Positions 19,928 through 31,800 are shown, counted from the first letter of the stretch. The stretch: DNA of 64,000 nucleotides from Aculops lycopersici (GCA_015350385.1 WNKI01000005.1:1708664-1772663), one strand, 5' to 3'. Notes: a model not told the origin generated them from the sequence alone. Numbers and translations are program-made.

Positions 19928-20236
19928 ACTGGGCAATTAAATTTGTTGTAAGTTAATAATGGGAGCATGTAGATAGCTTATTTTTGAATGATTCATTCGC
20001 TTTTATTGCTGTTGCACTTGTTGCTACTTTTGTGGTGGTAATAGTGTTATTTTCTTTTGTTCTAGTGGATAGATTTTGTTTATTTACCATGTTGTATATC
20101 TCATTGCCGCTATAATTAGAACAACAGCGAGACGCTCGGCCTCATTTAGTCACCTGATGAACTCGACTCGTTGATTGGCAGTGCGACCACCACGAAATTA
20201 TGATGTTTTGCATGACATCGAACATATTGAGCAATC
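19928..20236. other. Spacer
   Basis: About 300 AT-rich bases with T-rich runs, between laminin and the next + gene. Nothing specific seen. Confidence 0.4.
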
Positions 20237-20956
20237 ATGTGGGATCTTCATATAATTGTTTTGGCCATTGTTGTGGTCAGCCTAACTGCTGCTGCAGCCA
20301 GCAAGCCAGATGACATACTAAACGATCTTCGAACAAAAGACCTCAGCATCGATGAGACTCTGAGCTCTATCAAGAATTATCTCACAGAAGCGGAAGAAAA
20401 CAACGAGGAATCTAAGAAGTTGATATCAAATTTTGAGAAACTTGTCGATATACCGGAGAGTATCGATGAAGAGCATTGCAGTTTGAATTATTTGAAAGAG
20501 TTGATAGATTTAGAGAACATGGATCATTCATTCGAAAACACAATTGGTCAATTCGTTGTGCACTATAGAGTAGAGCTATTTCAGATGTGTCAAGATCAAC
20601 TCGATGACCAACTGAATCTTGCAATTGGTAAACTGAGTCCTGAAATTAAAAAAGATATGAATGACTATGAGAAGGAGAAAGAAGCAGCAGAGGAAAATAA
20701 AAGGAGAAAACTCGGCAAGCAAGAGCTCGAAGGTCATATATTGGGGTACATCGAGAGGAAACATGAGCAAGACGGAAACAGCCACTTGTTAACCAAGAAA
20801 TTGAAGAATTTTTGTACCGAAATTTTGCAAAAGCTTGACTCATTCATCGCGGCCGTAGACGAAGAATTGGAGCCATTAGCAAATGACAAGCTTGGCGACT
20901 GGCTCCACACTGCGCGCGAGTGCAACAACTTGTTGAAACCGGAAGAGATGGAGTGA
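20237..20956 (+). CDS. Secreted helical protein with four cysteines, family unknown
   Basis: A 239-residue protein. Residues 1-22 form a strong signal peptide (a hydrophobic core ending AAAASKPDD). The mature part is acidic, Lys/Glu-rich and strongly helical in pattern, with only four cysteines (EEHC, QMC, NFC, REC) that could form two disulfides. A highly charged DYEKEKEAAEENKRRK segment lies near the middle. There is no membrane anchor, repeat or recognisable domain. It lies just after the laminin chain on the same strand. It could be a body-fluid or salivary protein, but no function can be assigned. Confidence 0.7.
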   Translation: MWDLHIIVLAIVVVSLTAAAASKPDDILNDLRTKDLSIDETLSSIKNYLTEAEENNEESKKLISNFEKLVDIPESIDEEHCSLNYLKELIDLENMDHSFENTIGQFVVHYRVELFQMCQDQLDDQLNLAIGKLSPEIKKDMNDYEKEKEAAEENKRRKLGKQELEGHILGYIERKHEQDGNSHLLTKKLKNFCTEILQKLDSFIAAVDEELEPLANDKLGDWLHTARECNNLLKPEEME

Positions 20957-21792
20957 TGTCTGCTACATGTTCGCATGATATTTGATCTACCCACATCGGG
21001 AACTTTCGGGGTTGGAATCAGGTGAGTTATAATAAATGCGCTCAGAAATCTCGACAAATCGTAATTGCGTCAGGAGAGATTAGGGCTAGGTTAGCGTAGC
21101 AACAGTAATCAGTCAACTGGGAGCTTAAATAATGACGTTTATACCATTGTTGAGACCTGTACGAGTATATGCAATCTTTTAGTCTTTTCTACCCAATTCG
21201 GACTTCGGTAACAAGATTCGGTAGGCGAGGTAATTATGTTATGCTCACACTTTTTTGCTCGTAAGCTGCAAGAGCCGACCAGATCACGCATTTAATTAAA
21301 GCTAGATCACCACTTAAGTAGAGGTAAAGTGGCCGGTCGGATTTTGTTGCTTCTGCGTGACAATAAAAGCGAATTTCACGCTCTAGTATTCAATTGAAGA
21401 GATTGCCACATGACGATGAGGCAGTTGATTGCCATTATATTTATCTAGCTGTTGATCTTCATGGCGAGAAGTTTTCCAGAACAAAAAGGAAAGAAGATCT
21501 CTCCATGCACCTAACACAATAACTAGATTGGAGTCGAGTGAACGAAATCTAATATTGCGATGATGGTGGTGGCGATGTAGTAAACAAAAACAAGAGTATC
21601 AATATCATGCTCCAAGGTAGCTTATAACAATAGACGACGTCCAAGGCAGATGTCGACGAAAACATCATGGTTGTACACCAACAACAGTTGGTTTGTCGAT
21701 TAGACAGTCAAATGCTCTCACATCTCACCACCCTCTGCCTATCTATCTGACTCTCGCGCACTCTTCCCATGATAGAGACTCTCGTTAAACAG
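20957..21792. other. Intergenic, upstream region of the metallothionein gene
   Basis: About 840 bases without a supported ORF. I looked for metal-response cores (TGCRCNC) and found only imperfect ones such as TGCACCT near 21503. Confidence 0.4.
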
Positions 21793-21828
21793 TATAAAAA
21801 CAATCGACTTGGTCTAACCAACTTCAGT
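21793..21828 (+). promoter_or_regulatory. TATA box and initiator of the metallothionein gene
   Basis: TATAAAAA at 21793-21800 is followed at the standard distance by an arthropod-type initiator TTCAGT (21823-21828), with the A about 33 bases after the first T of the TATA box. This predicts transcription starting near 21826 and a 5' UTR of about 105 bases before the ATG at 21931. Confidence 0.6.
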
Positions 21829-21930
21829 TCCGATTGCTCCTTTGAGTCGAATAAAACAACACCAAAGAGGAGAAACAATTCGAGTTTGTTAAAGTAGATT
21901 GCTAAAGTTAAAACAAGTCTAGTCATCATC

Positions 21931-22062
21931 ATGGGCCAAGATTGCTGCCAAACAAAGTGTCAGTGCCCAACCGGAAACTGCAAGTGCTGCTCGGCTTGCA
22001 GCACTGGAGGGAAGTGCACTTGCAACCCATGCAACTGCTGCGCCAAGTGTAAGGACAAGTAA
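21931..22062 (+). CDS. Metallothionein, 43 residues
   Basis: ATG 21931 to TAA 22062 encodes 43 residues. Fourteen are cysteine, arranged in CC, CxC and CxxC groups, with Lys, Thr, Gly and Asn between them and no aromatic residues. That composition is diagnostic for a metallothionein, which binds zinc, copper or cadmium ions through thiolate clusters in the cytosol. It opens MGQDCC and ends with a Lys-rich tail. It is too short for ordinary ORF cut-offs. A TATA box and initiator lie upstream. AATAAA at 22252-22257 is a likely poly(A) signal. Assignment to a metallothionein subfamily is not possible by eye. Confidence 0.9.
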   Translation: MGQDCCQTKCQCPTGNCKCCSACSTGGKCTCNPCNCCAKCKDK

Positions 22063-22460
22063 ATTTGCATGTTATCCTAGTGATCACCACATAAATTGTT
22101 GTTGGCTACATCATAGGCCGGTGACCAAGAGTGGCACTTAGGCCAACAGTCGGATAAATGGATTACAACTAAACGAAAAAGCAAGTTTCATGGCAAGACA
22201 AGATAAGAGTTTCCCTCTCATCATGTACAGCTGTGAGACCAAAATTTCAAGAATAAACAAACAGTAGCAAACTAGATTCTCGAAGTCTAGAGAAAATCAA
22301 ACGCCTCATTTGTTCTCATTTGCATTAATTAATTCATATTTGTAATTGATTCTCTTGTTATCGACGTGACAACAAGTGTTTGACTTGTTGTTACGAGCTT
22401 ATCACGATTCTTCTTTCCCTTAGCTAAAGTTCTCTAAGGATTCTTTGTTCTTTTCCTGCT
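22063..22460. other. 3' spacer between metallothionein and ICMT
   Basis: Convergent 3' ends. Contains the metallothionein AATAAA at 22252 and AT-rich spacer. Confidence 0.45.
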
Positions 22461-23357
22461 TCAAAGAACGATTGGCATCCACAAGCCGACTCGTCTCTTG
22501 TATCTCTTGTATTCATCGCCGAAAAAGTCGATTAAAGTCAACTCCTCGTAGATGATTCTTTCCCTGAAGAAGCTATAAGATACTAGCGCAAATAGGACGA
22601 TACAAATGGGGTTTTGGAGTAGAATCTGACTGCCCACCGCCCAATAGAACCAACCAGCGTAGGAGGGGTGTCTAAGGATTGCATAGATGCCGTTTGTAAC
22701 AAGTTTATGTTGAGGATTCTTTTTTGATGAGATTAGATGGGTAAAGTTTCTACCCGCTGTGAACATGGCTAGTTTTCGTATTAGCTCGCCGCCTGTGGCC
22801 AACAGTAGTCCAATAAGCGCAATTGAATTGAATTTTTTAAAACCGGGAAATAAGTAAACTTCGATGCCATACTCCACGAAGCTGCCACTGATTGCTGCAA
22901 TATAAGCGGTGGAATGGTCAAGGAGGAAGGAACTTGTGCTTAAAGTGGATGGATTTGTAAGTGAAGTGACGAAATATTCGCTAAAATGAAAGAATGATAA
23001 TAGAACCAAATAGAATCCTAATGGCACGAAATGTGATTGCAATTTTCCATCAATGAATGAAAGACCAACAGATAATATGATTCCTAAGATGGCTGATCTG
23101 GCAATAACATGCAGGGTGGTTGCACTGGAATGTAAGTGATCCGGTTTTGGCGAATGCTTGACTAGTGTTACATAGTTAGACTTGCTAGCTCTCTTGATTA
23201 GACATTCGAGCAAAGGAATTGGAGCTCCTAGAGCTAAGATGAAGCACAGAATATTTGGCAGGCTAACAAGTTGTCCAATCTTAACAAGTGGAAATAATAA
23301 ATAAAATTGCAAGCTATAAATGGAATATGGACACAGATCTTGATGTAAAGTGGTCAT
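22461..23357 (-). CDS. ICMT: Protein-S-isoprenylcysteine O-methyltransferase
   Basis: A 298-residue polytopic ER membrane enzyme that methyl-esterifies the C-terminal prenylcysteine of CaaX proteins such as Ras and lamins. Several hydrophobic helices precede the catalytic C-terminal region, which has VTNGIYAILRHPSYAGWFYWAVG, the S-adenosylmethionine-binding motif of the ICMT/PEMT superfamily, then RERIIYEELTLIDFFGDEY. Length matches the family (about 285-300). The ATG at 23357 starts a plausible N-terminus. One exon. Confidence 0.95.
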   Translation of the reverse strand: MTTLHQDLCPYSIYSLQFYLLFPLVKIGQLVSLPNILCFILALGAPIPLLECLIKRASKSNYVTLVKHSPKPDHLHSSATTLHVIARSAILGIILSVGLSFIDGKLQSHFVPLGFYLVLLSFFHFSEYFVTSLTNPSTLSTSSFLLDHSTAYIAAISGSFVEYGIEVYLFPGFKKFNSIALIGLLLATGGELIRKLAMFTAGRNFTHLISSKKNPQHKLVTNGIYAILRHPSYAGWFYWAVGSQILLQNPICIVLFALVSYSFFRERIIYEELTLIDFFGDEYKRYKRRVGLWMPIVL

Positions 23358-25522
23358 TTTGTTTTTTAGGTTTTGGTTTCTCCAAGCGCAAATTGAGATC
23401 GATCAATGGCCTATATTTTGTTCCTTCTCTCCCTCTTTTCCATTCGTCGTGAGTGTCAATTATGAATGAATGATATGTGTGAGTAATATTTATGGAGTGG
23501 AAATAAATTTCAATCAACAATAACAATATAGACTAAGCCTTGTGTTAGATTGGAGTTAATGTGGCACCATTTTGCCAATCCAAGCCGTAAAAATATCTTC
23601 ATGCCTACAATTTTTTTGACATGTGGCTGGAGGTGGCAACGACGAATTGCTTGCTAGGCGCCCACTGGTGTCATCGGCGTAAATGCAACGAGGCGCCTAC
23701 GCTAGCTTGCCGCCATTTATCTTGTGGAACGGATCATTAACTATCATTGAATCAATTAAATTTTTATGCCATGCTGAGTCAATAAAGTTCAGGGTTGTGA
23801 CCAGTACTCGAGATCGATTTCAGAGTTCATTGACTGGTGGCTAGACGAAGAGATTAATGCCAAAGGTCCTCTCGCGCATCAATGACTCGTCTATGAATGC
23901 AAGTGAGTGTATCGAGATGAATAGTTCGAGTTTTCTAGTCATGCTACCAAATGCGACTCATTCAGTTTTTTTATTGATCGATGAATAAGTGGTCATCATT
24001 CAGCATCAGATTAAATGAGCTGGTGACACCTCTACGGTGTGAATATGAAGTAGCTCCCGACTTGTATTCATCCGTTGACTAAAAATTTGTATTATTTGGA
24101 CGATGTGGGTGGGGAAGAAACGGCTAGTTGATTTGCAACTAACAAAGAGACATATGACTATGTACAACTCAGATCTGGGCAAATCATGCATCAATCGATT
24201 CAGCTCGCTGAGTTATACATGAAATTATTCCTTGCTTCTCTCACCCCAATTACGAGATAAATTAGATCAAATTTCGAATCGCGCAACTCACTCAAAGGTG
24301 TTTTTTGGGGTTTTTAGGGTTTTTTAATTTTTCGAGCCTGTGCTTTCTCTATGGAGCGTATAAAGCTTACCTCAACAATTCATCAATCATCTAAAAAAGC
24401 CCTAAAGTCCTACAGTTTCGTTTTTGTCTCGACGGGTAGATGCGATTTCATGTGCTTTTTACTGGATTTCGGATAACCCAGGTGATTTGTTTCCTTATCA
24501 GTTCAATGCCGCGGAGAGTTTCTTAGAAAATCCGTTCGCCGGACAATGGACATTTCAATACTTTGTGGCGCATAGACTCGTGCAATATCGCCAGATTTCC
24601 CCACCAATGCGAGTCCACCAACACAGAACAGCGGGGAGATAAATTCAAGCCAAGCAATGGATGCGAAACAATGTAGTGTATGTGCGTGTGTTAAAGTCCG
24701 AGTCCATTTAACACGGACGCTCGCAAGATTGGATTGCCATTGTGGCTACCACTCTTTCGTCTGGTAATGCAAAATGCATTGTATTTGGCGAAAGGGAGAA
24801 GGAGAAGAAGCGAATGAGTCCGCTGCAGTGAACGGTCGTTGAGCCAAGCGCAAACTGCAGGTTAGGAACGCACACAGAATAACAAGCCATCAAGTGAGTG
24901 GGTGCGACGGTAAAATCCAACGGTCGATGGGTATGTGTGTGTGTCTGATTTCTCAAGCTTCACAAGAGGGCCTGTCTGTGTTTTGAGCGAGTGATTTTCT
25001 ATATTCCGTGGCCAACAGTACAATTTTTCCGACCAAGTGCTCGATTCCGTTCGCTTCCAATGGGACTTGTCTAGCGTTCGTAATGCAAAATACTAGGAAT
25101 TGGTGTTGCCAGTGCCGTGTGTGAGTTTTTGTGTATGTGTTGTGTTTTTTTAAACCATCCAAAAAGAAAAGCATCGGAGATAAAATTCGTATTATATTTA
25201 CATCCCTCAAGTGTAATCCAAGACCGAGAATCTATTGGGAACCATACACTACCATTATCCCGATTGCGAATCGTAATTCCAACGTGAATATCTGATAGAG
25301 ACTGATGCCAGTATTGAATTTGATTTCAATTTAGCGAAGCAAAGGCAACAATAACAACAACAGCAACAATCACCCCAATAACCCCAATTAGCAGCATTGT
25401 ATCTAGCCCACACTACCCTCTATCGTGTGTTTCCTTTCAAACAATATTTTATCTAATCGACATCAATAATATTGATTGTAATTAGCAAGCAAGAACAACA
25501 TCAATACCCATATAAATTGTTG
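23358..25522. other. 2.2-kb intergenic / 5' region of Fizzy-related
   Basis: No supported gene. It holds a T-rich run at about 24300-24331, scattered GTGTGT stretches (24670-24690, 24935-24945, 25120-25146) and CAACAA/CAGCAA-rich sequence just before the Fizzy-related ATG. A non-coding first exon and promoter for fzr may lie here. The small open frames show no protein-family features. Confidence 0.4.
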
Positions 25523-27007
25523 ATGATGATGAACCACCACAATAACAACAACAATGTTAGCGCCAGTAGCACCCCCGAAAGGCTAGGGATCAGCAAAAGC
25601 CGAGAACCTTACAAGCATTCTACACCTGAAAAATTTAGCGATAGATATACACCAATTAGGGAATCACAAGATTGGGCGATCCGTTACGGACTAATTCATG
25701 CACCAAGCTCATCAACCAAAATAGTCAATACAAAACGATCCAAGGATGATACGCCCGAGCCAAGAGACGAGAGCGTTGCTTATGAATGCTTATTGCACAA
25801 TGAAATATTCAATACTGGTATTGAGGATATCAAAGAACAAAGATCTACAAATGATCCGGCGAAGAAAACAAATCCTGTGTTAACCCCACGTAGAAATTTA
25901 TTTAGGTTTAAAGCACGCAATGACGATAATAATGTTCTAGCTGGCATCAAGTCGTCGCCCTATTCACTATCACCAGTAGGTGTAACAAGTCAAAATCTCC
26001 TTAGATCGCCGAAAAAATCATTTAGGAAAATAAGCAAAAATCCATTTAAGGTCCTTGATGCGCCCGAATTGCAAGATGATTTCTATTTGAATTTAGTCGA
26101 TTGGTCATCAACAAATTTATTAAGCGTCGGTCTCGGGACCTGTGTCTACCTCTGGAGCGCTCATACTAGCCAAGTCACGAGATTATGCGATTTATCGACC
26201 GAGGATAGGAACGAGAAGGTAACTTCAGTTGCATGGTCTGAAAGGGGGAATTATGTAGGTGTAGGTTGCGAATCAGGACAAGTACAAGTATGGGATGTGA
26301 CTACGAATAAACAAATTAGAACGTTTGCGGGGCATACAAGTCGAGTTGGAGCACTAGCCTGGAATAATGATATTATATTATCAGGCAGCAGGGATAGATC
26401 AATAATGCAACGAGATATTCGATCACCATGTATAGTTCCAGATAGAAGATTGGATTCACACAAGCAAGAGGTTTGCGGATTGAAATGGTCGCCAGACAAT
26501 CAAAATTTGGCCTCCGGTGGAAATGACAACAAGTTGTATGTTTGGAACATGCACTCCACACAACCCTATCAAGCTTATCATGACCATTCGGCTGCCGTTA
26601 AAGCTATTGCATGGTCGCCACACCACCACGGCTTGCTGGCAAGTGGCGGTGGTACTGCTGACAGGAAGATTCGTTTCTGGAACACTTTGACTGGGCAACC
26701 AATGCAAACAGTTGATACGAACTCGCAAGTTTGTAATCTAGCATGGTCCAAGCACGCCTCTGAGTTGGTCTCAACGCATGGATACTCACAAAACCAGATC
26801 TTAGTTTGGAAGTACCCATCACTTGTTCAGGTAGCCAAGCTAACTGGACATACTCAAAGAGTTTTGTATTTAGCGACATCACCAGACGGCGACTCCATTG
26901 TCACCGGAGCTGGCGATGAGACCCTGAGATTCTGGAATGTGTTCACGAAGACCCGTCCCAAGAAAGCTTCCAAGTCGGCACTCAATTTGTTTGCATCTAT
27001 ACGCTAG
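25523..27007 (+). CDS. FZR1: Fizzy-related / Cdh1, APC/C activator
   Basis: A 494-residue WD40 protein that brings substrates to the anaphase-promoting complex in late mitosis, G1 and endocycles. Identity rests on seven WD repeats (about residues 185-480) with fzr wording such as DDFYLNLVDWSSTNLLSVGL, and on the C-terminal Ile-Arg tail (FASIR) that docks on APC3. The C-box at residues 40-46 reads DRYTPIR, whereas the norm is DR(F/Y)IPxR, so the Ile is replaced by Thr. The start is the first of three ATGs (25523) before an Asn-run. An in-frame TTG upstream is not needed. AATAAA at 27162 is a probable poly(A) signal. One exon. Confidence 0.93.
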   Translation: MMMNHHNNNNNVSASSTPERLGISKSREPYKHSTPEKFSDRYTPIRESQDWAIRYGLIHAPSSSTKIVNTKRSKDDTPEPRDESVAYECLLHNEIFNTGIEDIKEQRSTNDPAKKTNPVLTPRRNLFRFKARNDDNNVLAGIKSSPYSLSPVGVTSQNLLRSPKKSFRKISKNPFKVLDAPELQDDFYLNLVDWSSTNLLSVGLGTCVYLWSAHTSQVTRLCDLSTEDRNEKVTSVAWSERGNYVGVGCESGQVQVWDVTTNKQIRTFAGHTSRVGALAWNNDIILSGSRDRSIMQRDIRSPCIVPDRRLDSHKQEVCGLKWSPDNQNLASGGNDNKLYVWNMHSTQPYQAYHDHSAAVKAIAWSPHHHGLLASGGGTADRKIRFWNTLTGQPMQTVDTNSQVCNLAWSKHASELVSTHGYSQNQILVWKYPSLVQVAKLTGHTQRVLYLATSPDGDSIVTGAGDETLRFWNVFTKTRPKKASKSALNLFASIR

Positions 27008-27651
27008 GACGCACCCACCACTATGAGACCACTACCTCTTTTCAATTAAGAAAAGGAGCTATCAATCATGAAATCATTCAATCATCCAAATGAACGCACC
27101 TAAAATACAAGATCAACCAGCATGAAATTTTATGTGTTTAAACTCAATTTACCGCGACTAAAATAAAGGGCAATCGAAGCATATTTAAGAATAAAACCAG
27201 TCTATACTTGAGTCAGCTTCTAACTCCGTCACTTTAGGTATGACCGTAGCTATTTAATGAAGACTAGAAACTTTGATCTCTCTTTCGGTTGTCAAGCACA
27301 GACTGTTATGTAGATGTAGTTTTAGATACAGTTTAGTTACAACAACCCATTGTTCTCATTACAACTGATCTCCCAAGAGTCCGAGTCTCGAAATCGTAAG
27401 ATATCAATTGGAACAGACACAGGCGGGAAGAACATTACATTAAACTGTTTATCTACGAAATAATAACAGTCACTCTTGAAACTACATCGCTATCGATCGA
27501 TGGTCAGATAAGCCATCTCGCTTTTGTCTACAAAAACTACAACAACGTATGTCATTTGTTACTGTTCACCTGATTGCTCATCTCAATCATTGATTTAGGT
27601 AATATTGCACCTCACAAGATTATTTATTATTCAAGAAAGTCAGTTGAATTT
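27008..27651. other. Spacer between fzr and the phospholipase pseudogene
   Basis: 3' UTR of fzr (AATAAA at 27162) followed by AT-rich DNA that would have been the promoter of the decayed phospholipase copy. No other feature seen. Confidence 0.45.
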
Positions 27652-28888
27652 ATGAGAATCATTAGTCTCATAGGAAAGAAGGCAAGATGGAAGCTCGAAT
27701 TAAAAAATACAAATCAATTGAGTTTGTTTTGCCTCTTATTAGTGCCAGCACTTTCTCAAGATATCGACGGAGACTCAAGTTCTGGCAACAACTTGCAAGA
27801 CGACTATGGTCCGATTACAAGTCCAATCATCTTCGTGCCGGGCTATGGAGGCAGTCAACTTGAGGCCAAGCTCAACAAACCATTGAGGGTCCGCTACATT
27901 TGCGACCTGGTGTCCGACTGGTACGATCTATGGCTCAACATCCACTTGTTGACTCCGCCGGCCTTCGACTGTGTTTGCGACAATATGCGTCTTACCTACA
28001 ATCAAACAACTCACAAAACCTCAAACTCACCCGGGGTACAAATAAGACCAACGAAATTTGGTTCCATTGATAGTATCGACTATTTGGACTTGTGGAAAAT
28101 TTGGAAGACCAGTTATTTTGACCAGATCATCGTAACTTTGCAAACGAACAATGGTTACACGCGTAATGTCAACATGCTAGGCGCTCCATTCGATTTTCTT
28201 AAGGCACCTAATGAACTGAACAGGTTCTTTGTCGATCTAATCAATTTAATTCAGGACACCTACATCAACAACAACTACCAGCCAGTGACCCTAATTTGCC
28301 ACTCAATGGGATGCCTCAATTCAGTTTATTTGCTCAACCGTCAATCGGAGTCATGGAAGGAAGTTTTCATAAAGCGTCTCATCTCGCTAGCTGCCCCATG
28401 GGACGGATCGTTCAAGGCCATCAGTGCAATGTTATTTGGCGACAATTTGGGCAATTCACACTGGAAAACTTTGACGATCTCTTCAAGGAGGTCAACATGA
28501 CTGACTAGATGATGATGTGGCACGATACGAGAGAGATTGCCATGAGCTTGAAGGCACCAAATGTTGAAGTTTGGTGTTTATATACGGAAATGGATCTGTG
28601 ACGCCAAGCAAAATCAAGTACCAGGATTCTCTTAATTCAAAGAACTACATTGAGGACGGTGGCCACGGCGATGGAACTGTAAACTTGGAGAGTTTGCGGG
28701 CCTGTGAAAATTGGCAAAATCATCAGGAGAAGCCAATCTACACGCGCCAATTTGACGACATTGATCATATTGACATCCTTCGGAGCGCCGAAGTGGCCAA
28801 CTTCATCTCCTACTTTATTCTTGTTACAAATTTTATCACAGCTTTGCAAGTGATAATGGTGCTTAGCGGTACAGACGAGCTGTTTTAG
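27652..28888 (+). pseudogene. Decayed second copy of group XV phospholipase A2
   Basis: The ATG at 27652 with a hydrophobic leader opens a frame clearly related to the gene at 2.1 kb: FVPGYGGSQLEAKL, then the nucleophile motif CHSMGC, then LAAPWDGS up to GDNLG. After GDNLG (about 28452) the match shifts frame, and roughly 90 codons of the active-site cover are missing. An in-frame TAG sits at 28506-28508. A further shift near 28590 is needed to reach the GDGTV and HIDILR blocks in the frame ending at 28888. Three independent lesions argue for a pseudogene rather than introns. I see no fitting splice sites. The first 280 codons remain intact, so a truncated product is possible. Confidence 0.8.
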
Positions 28889-28894
28889 TACCGA

Positions 28895-31800
28895 TCAATT
28901 CTGATCCCTAAACTCACTCTTAATAGTCCAAAAACCCTTGTCTCCACGCCGATTGAGATCACACATCTTGTAAAGTAAGGCTTTGAATACAGCGCTCATA
29001 TCCGGTTTGAAATGAGACTTGAAGAACTCGAGTAGCTCATCAGTTTGTGCCTCGCCTCGTCGAGCCGACTTGAAGAGCAAAAACTCCCTCACCTTGTCTG
29101 CCATTTCCTCGGCGCCAGTTCCGCTTGCCTTACCGGCAAAACTACGGTCCAATTCAGCCTCTTCGTCTGAGTCTCGATTAGAGGGCCCAGCTACAAAAGT
29201 ATTTCTTGCCAATGTAACGTGATTCAACTGGTTACGCTTCTTGATGGACGACAACAACGAATCACTGCCACCACTAGAGCTTGAGGTATTTTTCTTATGT
29301 TGTGAGGCAGCTACCTGTTTGTTCCTAGGCGTCAATCTTGGTCGCGAGTTTGTAGAATCGTTGACGTGTCCATTCCTTCCGGTCCAGTTAGGTATCCCGC
29401 TGGTTGAACCGAGACACATGCGACGAGACTCGCGTAGGGCACGGATTGCATCTCTAGCAACCTTCTCGGCTTCGCTTTCAACTACCTTGAAGTCCGCAGT
29501 AGTATCAGTCTCAATTCTGTCGTGCTTCAAGGCACCCGAGATATTGGAGTTCTTGAACAATCTACCAAGAATGTAGTCGTCGCGCTTGTATCTTGGATCT
29601 GACTTTTCGTCGCTAGCAAGCGCCTCGTCTCTGGTAGGTGGTTTATATATGTCCTGTTTGACAAGGAAGCTAACTCGTTTCTTGGATTTAGACCTATCTC
29701 GACTTAATTTACCTTCTTCCGAGGTAGCTCGTGAGTTAAGACCCTGGTTCTTGCTCGAATTTTCACCTGAACTAGAAGCTGAATGAATTTCGGATCTATT
29801 CACTGAACTGGAAGGAGGATTCTCTGATTGGTCAACGATCACATGGCTCAACTCTTGTGCTCCATTTCCATTCACGCTGGTCTTTTCCCCATTGCCGTAT
29901 TGTGATACTATCATCCGACTCAATTTTTTAGCTTTATCTCTTAGAGCTTGTATCTTCTCTTCAGACAAGATATTCCCGTCGTTGTTTCCGATTGCACTAG
30001 AGCTATTACCTAAGCGCTTCTGTCGTTTCCTCTCTTCTTTCTTTTCCTTCTTTCTTCGCCTCTCCTCTTTTTTGAGTTTCTTCGACTCCTTAATAGAATC
30101 TGCGTTAATTTGGAGGTCATCATCGAATAGAGCTTTAGTTTCAATGTTCTTGTCATTATCAGCCAAGGTGAAGAGTTCATGCATATCATTTGTTTTAAAG
30201 AATCTCTTCTGCTTCGCATCTCTCAAAACACGATTGGTAAGGTACAACTTGAACACTTGTCGGTGGTATATCTTCTCTTCGATTGTTCCAGCAGTAAGTA
30301 ATCTATAAATGATCACGTGACGCTGTTGACCAATGCGCCAAGCTCTTTCGCGGGCCTGGATGTCAGTGGATGGATTCCAATCTGGATCATAGATAATAAT
30401 ACGATTCGCTCCTATCAAATTAACACCAACTCCTCCAACACGAGTGGTAAGAAGGAAAACAAATATCTCATCATTCTTATTGAACTCTTCAATCATCGAT
30501 TGCCTTACGCCTATAGGCGTTGACCCGTCCATTGTGAGGTATCTGTACTTGAGCTCATCGAGATACAGACTAAACACTTTGATCATCATGCGACTCTGGG
30601 TGAATAATAATACCTTGTGGTTTTGTTTCTTCCACAACTTAAGTAAAGCATCAACAACCATCATCTTTCCGGACTTCTTATAGTGACCAAAAGTTTCATC
30701 GGATGAAAAGAACTCCAAGTGCTTCTTCATATGCTCCTGTTCTTTTTGCTTGATTTGGTCGTTACAATCAGTTGAATCAAATATATCTGGATGATTGCAA
30801 ATCTTTCTCAGCTGAATGAGGCCAACAAAAATTTGACACATCCCTCGTTTGATATCTCTCACAGTAGGCGACTCCAAATAATGTTGATACATTTTTCGCT
30901 GGCGATCGGTAAGCTTACAAAATAATACTTGCTCACTTCTATCCGGTAACTTCAATTTACTATTGACTTCCTGTTTGGTTCTACGCAACAAGAATGGTTT
31001 GATGGTGTCTCGCAAGACACAGGCACACTTGTAGGCAATCTGGACTTGGAAGTCGGTGGCGTTTGCGTAGCCACCTTGTGTAATTGGTATACCAAATTGA
31101 CCCATAAACACAGGCAATGTTCCAAGTTTACCTGGATAAATAAAGTCAAATATTGACCATAGCTCTTTGAGATTATTCTGAACCGGCGAACCGGATAAGA
31201 TAATTCTATGTGGAGTGCGGAATCTCTTACAAGCTAATGTAACTTGAGCATCTGGATTACGAATCTTATGTCCTTCATCTAAAATTGCATAATGCCAATC
31301 TAATTTGTGCAGATAATCTTGATAAATAACAACTCCCGGGAAGGAGACAATAAGAATTCCATTAGATTTGTGTATAACATTGACCAATTGTTTACGATCA
31401 CCCGAAAATGTTCCAGTGCTATGAAGAATGGCAACCCTAAACTGAGGGTACCATTTGCGGAACTCTAACAACCATTGGTGCATAACTGTTGCTGGACAGA
31501 CTAAAACGGTGGGACCCAAATTTTCGTAGTTGTTATGAGCATTGTGAATGTCGGAGCACTTGAGAGCGGTGAGAAAGGCGATCATCTGAATGGTCTTGCC
31601 GAGACCCATTTCGTCACCTAAGATTCCACCCGTTCCCAATTGATGCAGTTCCCACAACCACCTGACTCCTGTTTTCTGGTGCTCAAATAGATTGTCCCAC
31701 ATTTCTTTTGGTATTTGCAAGTTTCCATCAATCTTCGTCATCTCATTCCATTTTTTTACCTCAGTTCCATCAGGTAGTATGTTGTCCAATCTTAATTGGG

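Noticed and set aside
28452..28600. Introns as an explanation for the broken phospholipase copy
   Set aside because: No GT-AG pair restores frame across the missing cover region, and a TAG remains in the middle; a pseudogene is simpler.
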